NCBI RefSeq assembly: GCF_020252405.1 | Contig: NZ_JADCDA010000018.1 | Span: 62,001-126,000 of the forward strand | Direction of reading: 5' to 3' | DNA: 64,000 bases | Origin: Aestuariivirga sp. | GTDB lineage: Bacteria; Pseudomonadota; Alphaproteobacteria; Rhizobiales; Aestuariivirgaceae | Shown: piece after piece, positions 1-10,110 of the stretch | Layout: each line of letters starts with the position of its first letter | Position numbering within the stretch: position 1 is the first letter of the stretch | Position numbers and translations under genes: made by a program | The notes under the pieces: generated by a model | Told to the model about the DNA's origin: nothing | Databases searched by the model: none | What the model saw: the letters and a program-made list of their open reading frames with translations, nothing else

Positions 1-940
1 CCGCGATCTCGTCAGGGTTCGGGATCGTGCCCTCGATCGAGATCACATCCTCGGGGCTGGTGCCCCAGGAGACGATGGGCGGCAGGCTCGCCGCGTCGAG
101 CTTGATGACGCGGTCGAAATGCGCGCCCTCGTCGGTCCTCAGCGTGTTCCAATAGGCGACGGCCTTGTCCCAGGCCTCGCCTTTTGGCGCCATGGGGCGG
201 CCCTTGAGGTATTCATAGGCCTTCCCGTCGGGTGCGATCATGCCGGCGCGCGCGCCGCCTTCGATGGTCATGTTGCACACCGTCATGCGGCCTTCCATCG
301 AAAGGCCGCGGATCGCCTCGCCGGCGAATTCGATCACCGAGCCGGTGCCGCCCGCCGTGCCGATCTGGCCGATGACGGCAAGAATGATGTCCTTGGCGGT
401 CGAGTGCTCCGGCAACTTGCCGTCCACCTCGACCAGCATGTTCTTGGCCTTTTTCTGGATCAGCGTCTGGGTGGCGAGCACATGCTCGACCTCGGACGTG
501 CCGATGCCATGGGCCAGCGCACCGAAGGCGCCGTGGGTGGAGGTGTGGCTGTCGCCGCAGACAATGGTGGCGCCCGGCAGCGTGAAACCCTGCTCAGGGC
601 CCACCACGTGGACGATGCCCTGGCGCTTGTCGCGTTCGTTGAAATAGCTGATGCCGAATTCGGCGGCGTTCCTCGCCAGCGTCTCGACCTGGATGCGGCT
701 TTCATCTTCGGCGATGCCCTTGGAGCGGTCGGTGGTCGGAACGTTGTGATCGACGACGGCGAGGGTCTTTTCCGGGTGGCGCACCTTGCGGCCGGTCATG
801 CGCAGGCCTTCAAAGGCCTGGGGGCTCGTCACTTCATGGACGAGGTGGCGGTCGATGTAGAGCAGGCATGTGCCGTCCTCGGCCTCATGGGCGAGGTGAT
901 CGTCCCAGATCTTGTCATAGAGCGTGCGCGGCTTAGGCAT
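1..940 (-). CDS. leuC: 3-isopropylmalate dehydratase large subunit, 5' part
   Basis: LeuC with LeuD isomerises 2-isopropylmalate to 3-isopropylmalate in leucine biosynthesis, using a 4Fe-4S cluster. About 313 N-terminal residues are present (family about 470); the gene continues past the left edge. The start at 940 reads [15 protein letters not shown], the usual aconitase-superfamily LeuC beginning. Further family blocks are [21 protein letters not shown] followed by the cluster-ligand region [14 protein letters not shown], and [11 protein letters not shown]. An AAGG sequence precedes the start. It stands alone on its transcript, separated by 78 bases from the SDR gene upstream, with a good sigma-70-like promoter in that gap. 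Identity is secure. Confidence 0.96.
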   Translation of the reverse strand, partial: MPKPRTLYDKIWDDHLAHEAEDGTCLLYIDRHLVHEVTSPQAFEGLRMTGRKVRHPEKTLAVVDHNVPTTDRSKGIAEDESRIQVETLARNAAEFGISYFNERDKRQGIVHVVGPEQGFTLPGATIVCGDSHTSTHGAFGALAHGIGTSEVEHVLATQTLIQKKAKNMLVEVDGKLPEHSTAKDIILAVIGQIGTAGGTGSVIEFAGEAIRGLSMEGRMTVCNMTIEGGARAGMIAPDGKAYEYLKGRPMAPKGEAWDKAVAYWNTLRTDEGAHFDRVIKLDAASLPPIVSWGTSPEDVISIEGTIPNPDEIA

Positions 941-978
941 GGGGGTGATCGCCTTCGGAAAGAATGGATTTTGGAGCG

Positions 979-1006
979 TATTTAGCGGCTTGGAGCTTCA
1001 AGTCAA
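979..1006 (-). promoter_or_regulatory. Predicted leuC promoter
   Basis: On the minus strand TTGACT (1001-1006) and TAAATA (979-984) are separated by exactly 16 bases, about 39 bases ahead of the leuC start. This resembles a housekeeping sigma promoter. No leader peptide rich in leucine codons was recognised. Confidence 0.5.
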
Positions 1007-1018
1007 ATCCCCGAAGGC

Positions 1019-1789
1019 TCACGCCGGGTTGATGCGGAAATCCGCCCCCTCGGGCAGCGTCTGGCCGCCGTCGACGATGATCGTCGTGCCGGTGATGTAG
1101 GAGGCCTCCTCCGAGGCGAGGAAGAGGGCGCAATTGGCGATGTCGCGCGGCGTGCCGAGCCTGCCCAGCGGCACGGCATCCTCCATCGACTTGATGAAGG
1201 CGGGCGAGCGGTGCATCTGCATGCCCGAGGTCAGGATGTTGCCGGGCTCAATGCCGTTCACCGTGATGCCGTAGCCGGAAAACTCCAGGGCCGCCGACTT
1301 GATGAAGCCGTTGATTCCGGCTTTCGACGCGGAATAGTGGCCATGGCCGGGGCTGGTCACCCGCGGGCCGGTGATCGACGAGGTGAAGATCATGCGGCCC
1401 GCCTTCTTCGCCTTCATGTGCGGCAGCGCAGCGCGGGCGGCGAGGAACGCGCCCTTCAAGTTCACCGCCAGCACCTTGTCCCATTCCTCGGGCGAGGTGT
1501 TCTCGATCAGCGTCCAGGGATAGATGCCGGCGTTCTGGACGAGGATGTCGAGGCCGCCGAAGCCATCGAGTGCCGTCTGCGCGGCGCGCTGGGCGTGGTC
1601 CATGCGCGAGATGTCGGTCTCGATGAAGAGGCTGTTGAGGCGCGCCGCCGTCTCCTTGCCGGCCTCCACCTCCGTATCGGCGATGACCACGCGCGCACCT
1701 TCCTCGACGAAGCGCCGGGCGATGCCCTCGCCGATGCCGCGCGCCGCACCGATGACCAGTGCGACCTTGCCTTCAAGCCGTCCCGTCAT
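1019..1789 (-). CDS. SDR family NAD(P)-dependent oxidoreductase
   Basis: Classical short-chain dehydrogenase of 256 residues. It shows the cofactor loop GAARGIGEGIA (the usual first Thr is replaced, context VIGAARGIG), the QNAG variant of NNAG near residue 90, catalytic Ser in FTSSITG, and YSASK as the Tyr/Lys pair. The C terminus VDGGQTLPEG is typical. The start at 1789 overlaps the stop of the permease gene by four bases (ATGA), so it is the last gene of the importer operon and probably oxidises the imported sugar or polyol or a product of it. The substrate cannot be told from sequence. Confidence 0.9.
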   Translation of the reverse strand: MTGRLEGKVALVIGAARGIGEGIARRFVEEGARVVIADTEVEAGKETAARLNSLFIETDISRMDHAQRAAQTALDGFGGLDILVQNAGIYPWTLIENTSPEEWDKVLAVNLKGAFLAARAALPHMKAKKAGRMIFTSSITGPRVTSPGHGHYSASKAGINGFIKSAALEFSGYGITVNGIEPGNILTSGMQMHRSPAFIKSMEDAVPLGRLGTPRDIANCALFLASEEASYITGTTIIVDGGQTLPEGADFRINPA

Positions 1790-2784
1790 GCGAACCTCTG
1801 GCGGATCTGGAGTTTCAGGGTGTCGAGCAGCACCGCGGCGAGAACGAGGAGGCCAAGGATCACCTGCGTGTAATGCGCGGGCAGGCCCATCAGGTTGATG
1901 GCGGTGTGAATGGATGAGAGCAGCAGAACGCCGGCATAGACGCCCGGCAGCTTGCCCACGCCGCCCTTCAGGCTGACGCCGCCGATAACCACCGCGGCGA
2001 AGGCGTTGAACAGCATGCCGGTGCCCAGGTTCGCCGTGGCGCCACTCGTGCGGATGGCGAGCAGCCAGCCCGCGAGCCCCGCGATGGCGCCCGCCAGGAT
2101 GAAGGAGATGAACATCAGCCTGTCGACCTTGATGCCGGCGCGGAAGGCCGCCACCGCATTGCCGCCGATCAGCGTAATATGGCGGCCGAAGGGCGTCCTC
2201 TGCATGATGAAGGAGAAGACGATGAAGCAGAGGATGGCGATCCATGCGATGAGCGGCACATAGAGCAACTGCTGGATGCCGACGATGCGGAGCGAGGGTG
2301 CGAGGTCCTGCGCCGAGCGCCCGCCCGAGACCGCCACCACAAGACCGCGGACCCAGATATAGGAGGCGAGCGTCACAATGAAGGCGTTCATCCTGAGCCT
2401 GATGGTGAAGACGCCGTTGAGGCAGCCGATGAGGCCGCCCACCGCAAGCGAGATGATGAGCGAGACGGGGATGACCAGCCATTCCGGCGTCAATGTCAGC
2501 CCCATGCCGATACCGCGCGAGCAGAACAGGATGCCGGTGATCATGGCGGCCAGCGCCGCGGTCGATTCCACGGAGAGGTCCATGTGCCCGGCGATGATGA
2601 CGATGGCAAGCCCGATGGCCATGACGCCCACGAAGGTCGACTGCTCGACGATGTTGGCGAAGATGCCGATCTGGAAGAAGTTCGGCACGAAGATGGAGAA
2701 GGCGATCAGCACCACCGCCAGCATGAACCAGACGAGATGGTCAAGGATGAATTCGGCAATGGCCCGCTGGCGGGGTGAGGTCAT
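1786..2784 (-). CDS. CUT2-type sugar ABC transporter permease
   Basis: Inner-membrane permease of the RbsC/FrcC family, 332 residues with about eight to ten hydrophobic segments. The family block AGHMDLSVESTAALAAMITG lies near residues 65-84, and GNAVAAFRAGI and GGVSLKGGVGKLPGVYAG follow in the C-terminal half. It follows the binding-protein gene after a 141-base gap containing a hairpin, and overlaps the SDR gene. With the ATPase and binding protein it forms an importer of unknown substrate. Confidence 0.93.
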   Translation of the reverse strand: MTSPRQRAIAEFILDHLVWFMLAVVLIAFSIFVPNFFQIGIFANIVEQSTFVGVMAIGLAIVIIAGHMDLSVESTAALAAMITGILFCSRGIGMGLTLTPEWLVIPVSLIISLAVGGLIGCLNGVFTIRLRMNAFIVTLASYIWVRGLVVAVSGGRSAQDLAPSLRIVGIQQLLYVPLIAWIAILCFIVFSFIMQRTPFGRHITLIGGNAVAAFRAGIKVDRLMFISFILAGAIAGLAGWLLAIRTSGATANLGTGMLFNAFAAVVIGGVSLKGGVGKLPGVYAGVLLLSSIHTAINLMGLPAHYTQVILGLLVLAAVLLDTLKLQIRQRFA

Positions 2785-2866
2785 GGTGTTCTCGTCCGCG
2801 TTCCGTTTCCCCTCTGCCGCCGCCCTGGCGAAGGCCGGGATGACGCCTTTGAGAGTGGTGATCGAA

Positions 2867-2900
2867 TTGCCGTCACCGCGCCGGGGCGGGATGACGGCAA
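2867..2900 (-). other. Intercistronic hairpin after binding-protein gene
   Basis: Perfect 9-base inverted repeat (TTGCCGTCA at 2867-2875, TGACGGCAA at 2892-2900) around a GC-rich 16-base loop, between the binding-protein stop and the permease start. There is no T-tract, so mRNA stabilisation or partial attenuation is more likely than full termination. Confidence 0.5.
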
Positions 2901-2925
2901 GAGGAGTGGAGTATCTCCGGGCCGC

Positions 2926-3972
2926 TTATTCCACCGGCTGGATCTTGTCGGCGGGCGCCTTCAGGTTGCCCCAGAAGCGCGGCTCGTCGACGTTCTCCTT
3001 GGTGATGGCGGCGCCCGGAATCTTGATGTTCGGGCCCCAGTTTTCGATGGTCATCACCGAATCGAGGCCGAGCACGTTGTAGTTGCCCGGCTTGATCTCC
3101 TGCTTGTTCACCACCTTGTCGGCGAACATGGCAAGGGCGGCGGCCTGGGCATAGAGCGGCTGTTCCACCTCGACGTTGAGCCAGCCCTTGCGGATCAGGT
3201 CGAGGCCCACGGGCGCGCCGTTCGACGAGATCATCATCACGTCGCCCGGTTTCTTGCCCTTGGCTTCGAGTGCCGCCACCGCGGCCACCGAAAGATGGGC
3301 GGCGTGCAGGAAGATCAGGTCGATGTCGGGGTTGGCCACCATCTGGTCCGACACGATGGTGCCGGCGTTGGAGGCTTCCCACTGCATGGCGGGCAGCGAG
3401 ATGATCCGGACATCGGGGAACTCCTTCATTTTGTCCTCGAAGCCCTTCTGGATGTCGAGCGTGTAGGGGTCGGACGGGTCGCCCAGCACCTGCAGCACCT
3501 TGCCCTTCACCGCGCCGTTCTTCTCCTTCAGCAGGCGCTGGATCTCGCCCGCCGCCACCTGGCCGATCTCGATCGTGCCGGCGACGGAGGTGAGGTCTGA
3601 CGGCGTCGAGGTGATCTGGCGGTCGAAGATCATGACCGGGATGCCCGCCGCGCGCGCCTTCTCGATCGAGGGGGCGAGCGCGTTGAAATCCACCGCGGCG
3701 AGAATGATCGCCGAGGGCTTCTGCAGGATGGTGTCGTTCATCTGGCTCTGCTGCATGTCGGTCTTGTTGTCGGCATTCAGCGTCACGACCTCATAGCCCA
3801 CGTCATCCATGAACCTGGTTATGGCGGAGACCGACTCGGTCTGGAACTCGTCCAGCAGGGTCGGCACCAAATAGTAAATCTTGCCCTTCGAGTCTTCGGC
3901 GAAGGCGGGGGTGGCCACCGCCACCGCGGCGAGCGCGATGGAGGCAGTCAAAAGGCGGCGCAGTCGGTTCAT
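2926..3972 (-). CDS. Periplasmic sugar-binding protein of ABC transporter
   Basis: Periplasmic binding protein of the ribose/LacI-like type 1 fold, 348 residues. A Sec signal peptide ([17 protein letters not shown], cut after TPAFA) is followed by the mature domain. Family blocks are [42 protein letters not shown] and AAGEIQ. It delivers substrate to the permease at 1786-2784 and ATPase at 4012-4803. The ligand is not evident: it resembles fructose, ribose and xylose binders only at family level. Confidence 0.92.
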   Translation of the reverse strand: MNRLRRLLTASIALAAVAVATPAFAEDSKGKIYYLVPTLLDEFQTESVSAITRFMDDVGYEVVTLNADNKTDMQQSQMNDTILQKPSAIILAAVDFNALAPSIEKARAAGIPVMIFDRQITSTPSDLTSVAGTIEIGQVAAGEIQRLLKEKNGAVKGKVLQVLGDPSDPYTLDIQKGFEDKMKEFPDVRIISLPAMQWEASNAGTIVSDQMVANPDIDLIFLHAAHLSVAAVAALEAKGKKPGDVMMISSNGAPVGLDLIRKGWLNVEVEQPLYAQAAALAMFADKVVNKQEIKPGNYNVLGLDSVMTIENWGPNIKIPGAAITKENVDEPRFWGNLKAPADKIQPVE

Positions 3973-4011
3973 GTTCGTCTCCTCTGTGTGTTGGTCTTGC
4001 AGTGGTTCAGC

Positions 4012-4799
<788 letters not shown>

Positions 4800-4803
<4 letters not shown>

Positions 4804-5960
4804 GCCACGCGGCTCCTTGCGAAGAGGGGGTCGTTTGCCGGGGCATCGGTCTGGCCCAAGCGCGGCGAGAGCACGCCTGAGAAGGCGAGCGAGGCCGCCC
4901 CGCGCAGCACCGCGTTCTGCCCCGGGGCGGAGCGCATGAGGCGCGGCGCCGTGCGCCCCTTGCGGTCGGCAACCGACGTCGGCAACGGATCGGCGGCGGA
5001 GACCAGCGCATCCAGCAGACCGTCATCCATGATGCCGCCGATCACCACGGTTTCGGGGTCAAAGAGGTTCTCGATGGTCACGATGGCGTTGCGCAGCAAA
5101 GGGGCTGCTTCCGCGATCCAGGCCCGCCGCCCGATGACGGGGCCGCGGCGCTGGAAGGCTTCCAGCGAGACATAGCGTTCGAGGCAGCCCTTGTTGCCGC
5201 AGGAGCAGAGCTGGCCATCGGGCACCAGCGGCATATGGCCGATCTCGCCGGCGTTGCCATGGAAGCCGCGCAGCGGCACGCCATCCTTCACCATGGCGCC
5301 GCCGAGGCCTAAGCCGAAATAGAGATAATAGAAGGCGCTCACATTGCGGCCCGCGCCGTGGAGGCTCTCGCCGAGGGCCGCCGCCGCCATGTCATTCTCG
5401 ACGAAGGCGGCAAGCCCCGTGGCGTCCGACAGCCGCTGCGCCACGGCCACGCCGCGCCAGCTTTCGAGCGTCGTGGGTCCCACGAAACTCATCGACTCGA
5501 CGTCGAATGGTCCGGGCATGGCAAGACCCGCGCCAACCAGCAGGCGGCCGCCGGTCTGGGCACGGAAGCCCTTCACCAGCCTGCCGATCTCGCGGAAGCT
5601 TTCTTCCGGGCCGGGTGGCGAAATGTCCAGCCGCCTCGCGGCGACGATCGCGCCGGCAAGGTCGACGAGGGCCGCCTCAATGCCAAGCGGCGTGACGTGA
5701 ACGCCCACCGCATAGGCGCCCTGCGGGTTGAGGGTGAGGCTCATGGGCGGCGAGCCGCGGCTTTTCTTGTGGGCGCGCTCGCCGGAAATCAGGCCGAGCT
5801 CCTCGATCTCGCGGATGATGTTGGCCACCGTCTGGACGGTCAGGCCCACCCGCCGCGCGATTTCGGCGCGCTCGACCGGCCCATGCTGCCGGATCGCCTC
5901 AAGCACGATCCGCCGGTTGTACGGCCTGCCGAATTCCTGGTTCGTCCCCCTGAGGGACAT
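4800..5960 (-). CDS. ROK family transcriptional regulator
   Basis: Regulator of the NagC/XylR branch, 386 residues. The N-terminal helix-turn-helix is about residues 28-60 (VERAEIARRVGLTVQTVANI). The C-terminal ROK sugar-binding domain has the zinc motif CSCGNKGCLE preceded by NAGEIGH. MSLRGTNQEFGRP is a standard ROK repressor start, with GGGA upstream; longer starts read into AT-rich DNA. Its place inside the importer operon suggests it controls that operon in response to the imported sugar. AT-rich sequence at about 6000-6035, just upstream, could hold a promoter or operator. Confidence 0.9.
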
Positions 5961-6019
5961 GGCGTCATCCCTGCTTTTGGGCCGGATCATGCGCCGAATC
6001 CGGAATAATGCAAATGAAT

Positions 6020-7210
6020 TTATAATTGACGCAGCAGTTGAGCGATCTGCGCGCCCACCAATTTTGCCTCTCCCGGCTTCAGGCACATGGGGTTGACCGT
6101 CACGATGCCCTTGTCACGCTGGGCGGGGTCCAGCGCCACGGCCGGCTCGCCTGCCTGCAGCCGGAGGCAGAGTTCGGTCGGGCTCATCCGGTCGGCGTCC
6201 AGCGTGATCTCGACGGCGGGCACCGCGCCCTCATCGTTGCTGCCGGTAATGGTGACAAGAAAGCCGTCGAGTTCCGCCGCCACCGTCTCGCAGTCCTTCA
6301 GCCAGCGGGCATGGCGCGCGGCGTCGCCTTCGGCGATGAACAGGCGGAGCGCGGTCAGGAGCCCGGCAATCTCTTCCTTGCCCGCCTTGCAGCTGCGCCC
6401 GATGCCGTGCGGCGGCGCGCCGCGCAGGCGGTGCTTCTCGATGAGGGTTGGCGGCGGCGACCACATGTCCCAGAAGATGTCGAGGTCGAGGTGCTGCAGC
6501 GCTGCCGCCATCACCAGGTCGCGCTGCCCGGCGAGGATGCCGCTTGCCTGTGGCCCACCCAGCGCCTTGCCGCCGGAGAAGGCGACGAGATCAGCACCCT
6601 CGGCGATGAAGCGGCGGAGATTGTCCTGTGGCGGCAATTGCGCCGCGGCATCGACGAGCACCGGCACGCCGCGCGCATGGGCCACGGCCGTGACCTCGGC
6701 CAGCGGCGGCCGGGACTGCGCATCGGCAACATAGAACACGCAGGCCGTCCGGTCGGTGATGGCGTCGTCGATCTCCCAGGCTTCGACATCGCGCACACCG
6801 GCCCCGGCATAGCGGTCGGGCAAACCCACCTCGACGATGGCAAGGCCCGCGGCGCGGATGGCATGGTCATAGAAGTTGCGCTGGCTCCGCGCCATCACGC
6901 ACTCGCTTTTCATGCCTCTTGTGTCCGGCAGGCGGGCCATCCGGCCGGGGTCGAGCCCGGTGACGCAAGCAGCCGCGCCGATCAGCAGGCAGGCCGAGGC
7001 GCCCGAGGCCACATAGCCCGCTTCGGCCCCCGTCGCCTCCGCAATGATGCGCGAGGCCGCCGCCTGCAGCTCCGCGATGTCGACGCAGGCCTGCGAGGCC
7101 TCCGCCATGGCGGCGGAGACCTCGGGCCGCATGATGCCGCCCGACAGGCGCGTCGCGGCACCCTTCGCGTTGATGAGGGTGCGCACACCCAGTTCGCCAT
7201 AGACCGTCAC
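6020..7210 (-). CDS. SelA-like PLP-dependent enzyme
   Basis: 396-residue fold-type I PLP protein of the SelA-like group that includes D-glucosaminate-6-phosphate ammonia-lyase (DgaE). Seen: an N-terminal block GVRTLINAKGAATRLSGG, the cofactor Asp in VLVDAAAQLPP (D187), and the Schiff-base Lys in AFSGGKALGGPQ (K215). True SelA is longer and carries an extra N-terminal domain. No tRNA-Sec or SelB gene is present here, so selenocysteine synthesis is unlikely. A role as lyase or aldolase on an amino or keto sugar acid fits the operon, but the substrate is inferred. Confidence 0.8.
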   Translation of the reverse strand: MTVYGELGVRTLINAKGAATRLSGGIMRPEVSAAMAEASQACVDIAELQAAASRIIAEATGAEAGYVASGASACLLIGAAACVTGLDPGRMARLPDTRGMKSECVMARSQRNFYDHAIRAAGLAIVEVGLPDRYAGAGVRDVEAWEIDDAITDRTACVFYVADAQSRPPLAEVTAVAHARGVPVLVDAAAQLPPQDNLRRFIAEGADLVAFSGGKALGGPQASGILAGQRDLVMAAALQHLDLDIFWDMWSPPPTLIEKHRLRGAPPHGIGRSCKAGKEEIAGLLTALRLFIAEGDAARHARWLKDCETVAAELDGFLVTITGSNDEGAVPAVEITLDADRMSPTELCLRLQAGEPAVALDPAQRDKGIVTVNPMCLKPGEAKLVGAQIAQLLRQL

Positions 7211-7248
7211 GCCACGCTCCCCATTCCGTTCAGCTTATGCGCGCGCCG

Positions 7249-8040
7249 TCAGGGCCGATCAAGCCAGTCGGCGATGGCTGGAAACTCCGGCCGGAAATAG
7301 GCGATCATCCGGCCTTGCGGTGCGCCGGTCGCCGCCTCGCCCCATGGCGCCACGCCATGCACGAGGTGGCGGTGCACCAGCACGGCATCTCCGGGCGAGG
7401 AGGGGAGTGCCGCGCGCTCGCACGCCGCGAAGACCTGCCGCCGCGCGTCCCGATAGGCAGTGGTGACGTCGATCCCGCGCCACGTCTCGGGAGGCTGGCC
7501 TGCGAAGGCCGCGGCGAACATCGCCCTCATGATCCGGTGCGAGCCCTTCCACACGGTCAGCGGTGCGGCATCGCGGGACTGCTCGGTGAGCGTCACCCCC
7601 AGTATATAGGCATGCGGTTCCCGGAGGCAGCGGCGCTTCTCCGGCCCTTCGGCGAGCAATCCGTCCACATGCGCGGCATCCCGGTTGCGGCGGAAGTTAT
7701 AGGCGGCCGCGCTTTCCTCCGCCGAGGGCTGTGGATAGCCCGGATAGCAGACGGAGACCTGGGCGCGGTGCAGCGGCAGGCTGAGGCCCAGTTCGTCCCG
7801 CACGAAGTCCACCGCCGCTCCCGCCAGGGGCGGCCCACCGGACAACCGCCCGTCCGTGTCGTTGGGCAGCGCATCGACGCCGACGAACCACGTGCCGCCG
7901 CAGCGCAGCCAGTGGGCCTGTGCCGGGTTCCGCGCCGCCGCTGCCGCGAAGCTGCGGGCATGGCTGGCCCAGGCCAGCAACGGCGGCCCGGCCGCGAAGC
8001 GGAGGAAGCCATCGGCGAGAAAGCTGTCAAGAAGGCGCAT
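7249..8040 (-). CDS. Phytanoyl-CoA dioxygenase-like Fe(II)/2-oxoglutarate oxygenase
   Basis: 263 residues with the facial triad spacing of the PhyH family: HxD at AAHVDG (H124, D126), distal His in LVHGVAPW (H228) and 2-oxoglutarate Arg in GRMIAYFRPE (R244). The start at 8040 has AGGGGA about 8 bases upstream; longer starts run into the palindromic repeat at 8056-8093. It appears to be the first gene of the operon running to 1019, 38 bases before the SelA-like gene. Oxygenases are unusual in sugar-importer operons. The substrate is unknown. Confidence 0.75.
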   Translation of the reverse strand: MRLLDSFLADGFLRFAAGPPLLAWASHARSFAAAAARNPAQAHWLRCGGTWFVGVDALPNDTDGRLSGGPPLAGAAVDFVRDELGLSLPLHRAQVSVCYPGYPQPSAEESAAAYNFRRNRDAAHVDGLLAEGPEKRRCLREPHAYILGVTLTEQSRDAAPLTVWKGSHRIMRAMFAAAFAGQPPETWRGIDVTTAYRDARRQVFAACERAALPSSPGDAVLVHRHLVHGVAPWGEAATGAPQGRMIAYFRPEFPAIADWLDRP

Positions 8041-8055
8041 GACCGTCCCCTGGCT

Positions 8056-8093
8056 CATGTTCCGGTCAGATGGAATCACCTGGCCGGAACATG
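8056..8093. repeat. Short palindromic repeat (left-half unit)
   Basis: Perfect 10-base arms CATGTTCCGG / CCGGAACATG around an 18-base centre. It matches the left half of the composite repeats at 13763 and 22609. It lies in the untranslated leader of the dioxygenase gene. Confidence 0.85.
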
Positions 8094-8136
8094 CGCGAAG
8101 GTGACAAAACCGGCTTATAACTCGTCAATACAACTT

Positions 8137-8317
8137 TAGAGCGGCGGGCGGTCAATTGACTCCATTAGGATTTCCCTCCCCCTCGTGGGGAGGGGCAGGG
8201 GCGGGGGGCCCAGGAGTCCAATTCTCAAAGACCTGAGCCCGGGGACCCCCACCCTTAATCCCTCCCCACAAGGGGGAGGGAAAAGACCCCGATTCTGCAT
8301 GACCGCCCGCCGCTCTA
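8137..8317. repeat. 181-bp palindromic element with perfect 18-bp terminal inverted repeats
   Basis: The ends 8137-8154 and 8300-8317 are perfect inverted copies (TAGAGCGGCGGGCGGTCA). Inside lie two C/G-rich blocks, near 8169-8193 and 8257-8282, that are themselves inverted copies with about one mismatch. The whole unit could fold into one long hairpin. It carries no plausible gene and looks like a non-autonomous repeat or MITE-like element. With the short repeat at 8056 it accounts for the gene-free stretch 8041-8474; nothing else was recognised there. Confidence 0.85.
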
Positions 8318-8474
8318 GAGAGTTGATTTGCCGTCATGCCTGACCCTCACCAAAAAGACCGCACGCCACGATCCCCCCACATTTCGACCACACCGGGCTG
8401 CCATAGGCGGGTCCGCACGCAACGGGCAAGCGGCCAGGGGGCCAGGGCTTGCCGCAACCAAGGGGCTCCGGCAC

Positions 8475-8849
8475 ATGAACATTCGCACCGCTCTTGCGGC
8501 AAGCCTGATTGTTGCCTCCACCCTGCCCCTCGCCGGCCTTGCCAATGCGGCGCCGCTGGCCCGCTCCGAGGTGGCCAAGCTGTTTCCCGGCCAGTTCGAG
8601 GCCCAGGTGAGAGGTTACCGCGTCAGCTTCACCGGCGCCCGCGGCGGCTCCATCACCGGCTTTGCCTATGGCCAGCAGGACACCGGCCGCTGGTATATGC
8701 AGGGTGCGGCACTCTGCGTCTCCTTCGACAAGTGGACCAGGGGCGAGGCCAAGTGCGGCCGCATCAGCCGGCAGGGCGGCTGGTATGTTGCCAAGGGGAC
8801 GGACGGCGAGTTGCTGAAGTTCCGCCGCACCGACCTTGCCCAGAAATGA
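8475..8849 (+). CDS. Small secreted protein, possibly DUF995-like
   Basis: 124 residues. It starts with a signal peptide (MNIRTALAASLIVAS, cut near LANAAP). The mature part has alternating aromatic and Gly residues and two Cys (ALCVSF and AKCGRI) that may pair, giving a small beta-rich periplasmic protein. The layout (Trp-Tyr repeat, CVSFDKW, GGWYV) resembles rhizobial DUF995 proteins, but this is from memory. AAGGGG lies 8 to 13 bases before the ATG. No catalytic motif is seen. A palindromic repeat follows the stop. Confidence 0.7.
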   Translation: MNIRTALAASLIVASTLPLAGLANAAPLARSEVAKLFPGQFEAQVRGYRVSFTGARGGSITGFAYGQQDTGRWYMQGAALCVSFDKWTRGEAKCGRISRQGGWYVAKGTDGELLKFRRTDLAQK

Positions 8850-8853
8850 TCAC

Positions 8854-8922
8854 GCGCCAGATTGAAAGCTTGAGCATGATCTTGTCGCAAAAGCGGTTCC
8901 ACTTTTGCGGATCATGCTTTAA
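8854..8922. repeat. Palindromic repeat (right-half unit)
   Basis: Stem AGCATGATC (8873-8881) pairs with GATCATGCT (8910-8918), with an inner stem CGCAAAAG / CTTTTGCG. It is nearly identical to the right halves of the repeats at 13763 and 22609. It begins 4 bases after the stop of the small secreted protein gene, a typical 3' site for REP-like units. Confidence 0.85.
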
Positions 8923-8993
8923 CCTCGCGCCCGGGGGGCCGTGACCGGACTGGAGACTTGACGGCGTTGCATTTTTCCAAGGCACTCAGCGCG

Positions 8994-9932
8994 ATGCCGC
9001 GATTTTCCCTGCGCGCGGCGGCGGTCGCCATTTGCGTGAGCCTGCTGGCGGGCTGCGCCAGCCTGCCGAAGGGCGAACTCCAGACGCTGGGGTCGGAGGT
9101 GGTCCGGGAAAAAGTCGACTTCCAGTCGTTGGATGCCGATGCCAAGCGCGCCAAGGCCGCCTATGCCACCCCCGCCGCGATCCGTGCCGGTTATCCGAAG
9201 ACGGTCCGCGTGGCCACGCCGGGCGGACGTGACGTGCAATATTTTATCGAGCGGGACGACAAGGCCAAGGTCCAGTACATCACTGTGCGCGGCACCACGG
9301 ACGACACCACGCTGAGGGAAGATTTCGACACCAGGGTGCGGTCCGACCGCGCCACCAAGATCCCCGTCCACTCCGGCTTCGACCTTGATGCCCGCGCCGT
9401 GTGGGAGGATGCCCAGCCTCATCTCAGGAAAGGCTATCGGACCTATGTCGTCGGCCATTCCCTGGGCGGCGCGGTGGCGGCCATCCTCGGCGTCTATATG
9501 ATCGAGGACGGCTACAAGGTGGACAAGATCCACACCTACGGACAGCCGCGTTTCACCACGTCCGATGGCGTCAAGCAGCTGGGCTTCCTGCCGTTGCTGC
9601 GGGTGGTTGACGAGAATGACCTTGTGCCGCTGCTGCCGCCCGGCATGATGGGCAGCAAAAAGTATGGCCGCTACGAGCATGTGGGCCCCGAGGTCATCCT
9701 GCTGGAAGGCCCGGACTACGTCTACCTGCCCGGCCCGGTGGCGACCGAACTCAGCTACGGCGAATTCTGGCGCGACCTGCACGTGGCGGACCTGAAGGAC
9801 CACAATCTCGACAATTACATCCGCCGCATCGAGGACAAATTCGCGGCGAGCCGCCAGGTGGCCTATAATTCGCGCGAGAGCGACGTGGCCAAGAAGAAGG
9901 TGGTGGCAAGCCTGCAGCCCGGGCAGCAATGA
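8994..9932 (+). CDS. Class 3 lipase family lipoprotein
   Basis: 312 residues. The lipobox LLAGC (C21) marks lipid attachment after signal peptidase II cleavage, so it should sit on the periplasmic side of a membrane. The alpha/beta-hydrolase nucleophile elbow is GHSLGGA (S156); D209 (VVDENDLVP) and H270 (DHNLDNYI) fit the class 3 lipase triad. A TTG 36 bases upstream is an alternative start, but the ATG at 8994 gives a normal signal peptide. A 34-codon frame overlapping the stop (9929-10033) is probably chance. Lipid substrate unknown. Confidence 0.85.
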   Translation: MPRFSLRAAAVAICVSLLAGCASLPKGELQTLGSEVVREKVDFQSLDADAKRAKAAYATPAAIRAGYPKTVRVATPGGRDVQYFIERDDKAKVQYITVRGTTDDTTLREDFDTRVRSDRATKIPVHSGFDLDARAVWEDAQPHLRKGYRTYVVGHSLGGAVAAILGVYMIEDGYKVDKIHTYGQPRFTTSDGVKQLGFLPLLRVVDENDLVPLLPPGMMGSKKYGRYEHVGPEVILLEGPDYVYLPGPVATELSYGEFWRDLHVADLKDHNLDNYIRRIEDKFAASRQVAYNSRESDVAKKKVVASLQPGQQ

Positions 9933-10110
9933 CCCCCGCCGAGGCCCTGGTCGCGGATGATCCGCTGCTCGAACTGCTGATCGGGCAGGTAGTGCAATGC
10001 GATCGTGTCTGTCCCGCCCCGCCGTTAACTTAACTTTTCGTTTACGATTGCCGGTGACCCCGCCCCAAGGCATATTTACGCCATATTAACGATATGGCTG
10101 GGGAACGGGG

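Noticed and set aside
6020-7210. Selenocysteine synthase SelA
   Set aside because: Shorter than SelA, without its N-terminal domain, and no selB or tRNA-Sec nearby; a SelA-like catabolic PLP enzyme fits the operon better.
8152-8337. Open frame on the minus strand across the C/G-rich repeat
   Set aside because: It lies wholly within the 181-bp palindrome, is Pro/Gly-rich and low in complexity; repeat DNA, not a gene.
9929-10033. 34-codon frame overlapping the lipase stop (ATGA)
   Set aside because: The overlap looks like coupling, but the frame is short, has no family resemblance and lies before a normal promoter-like region; support too weak.
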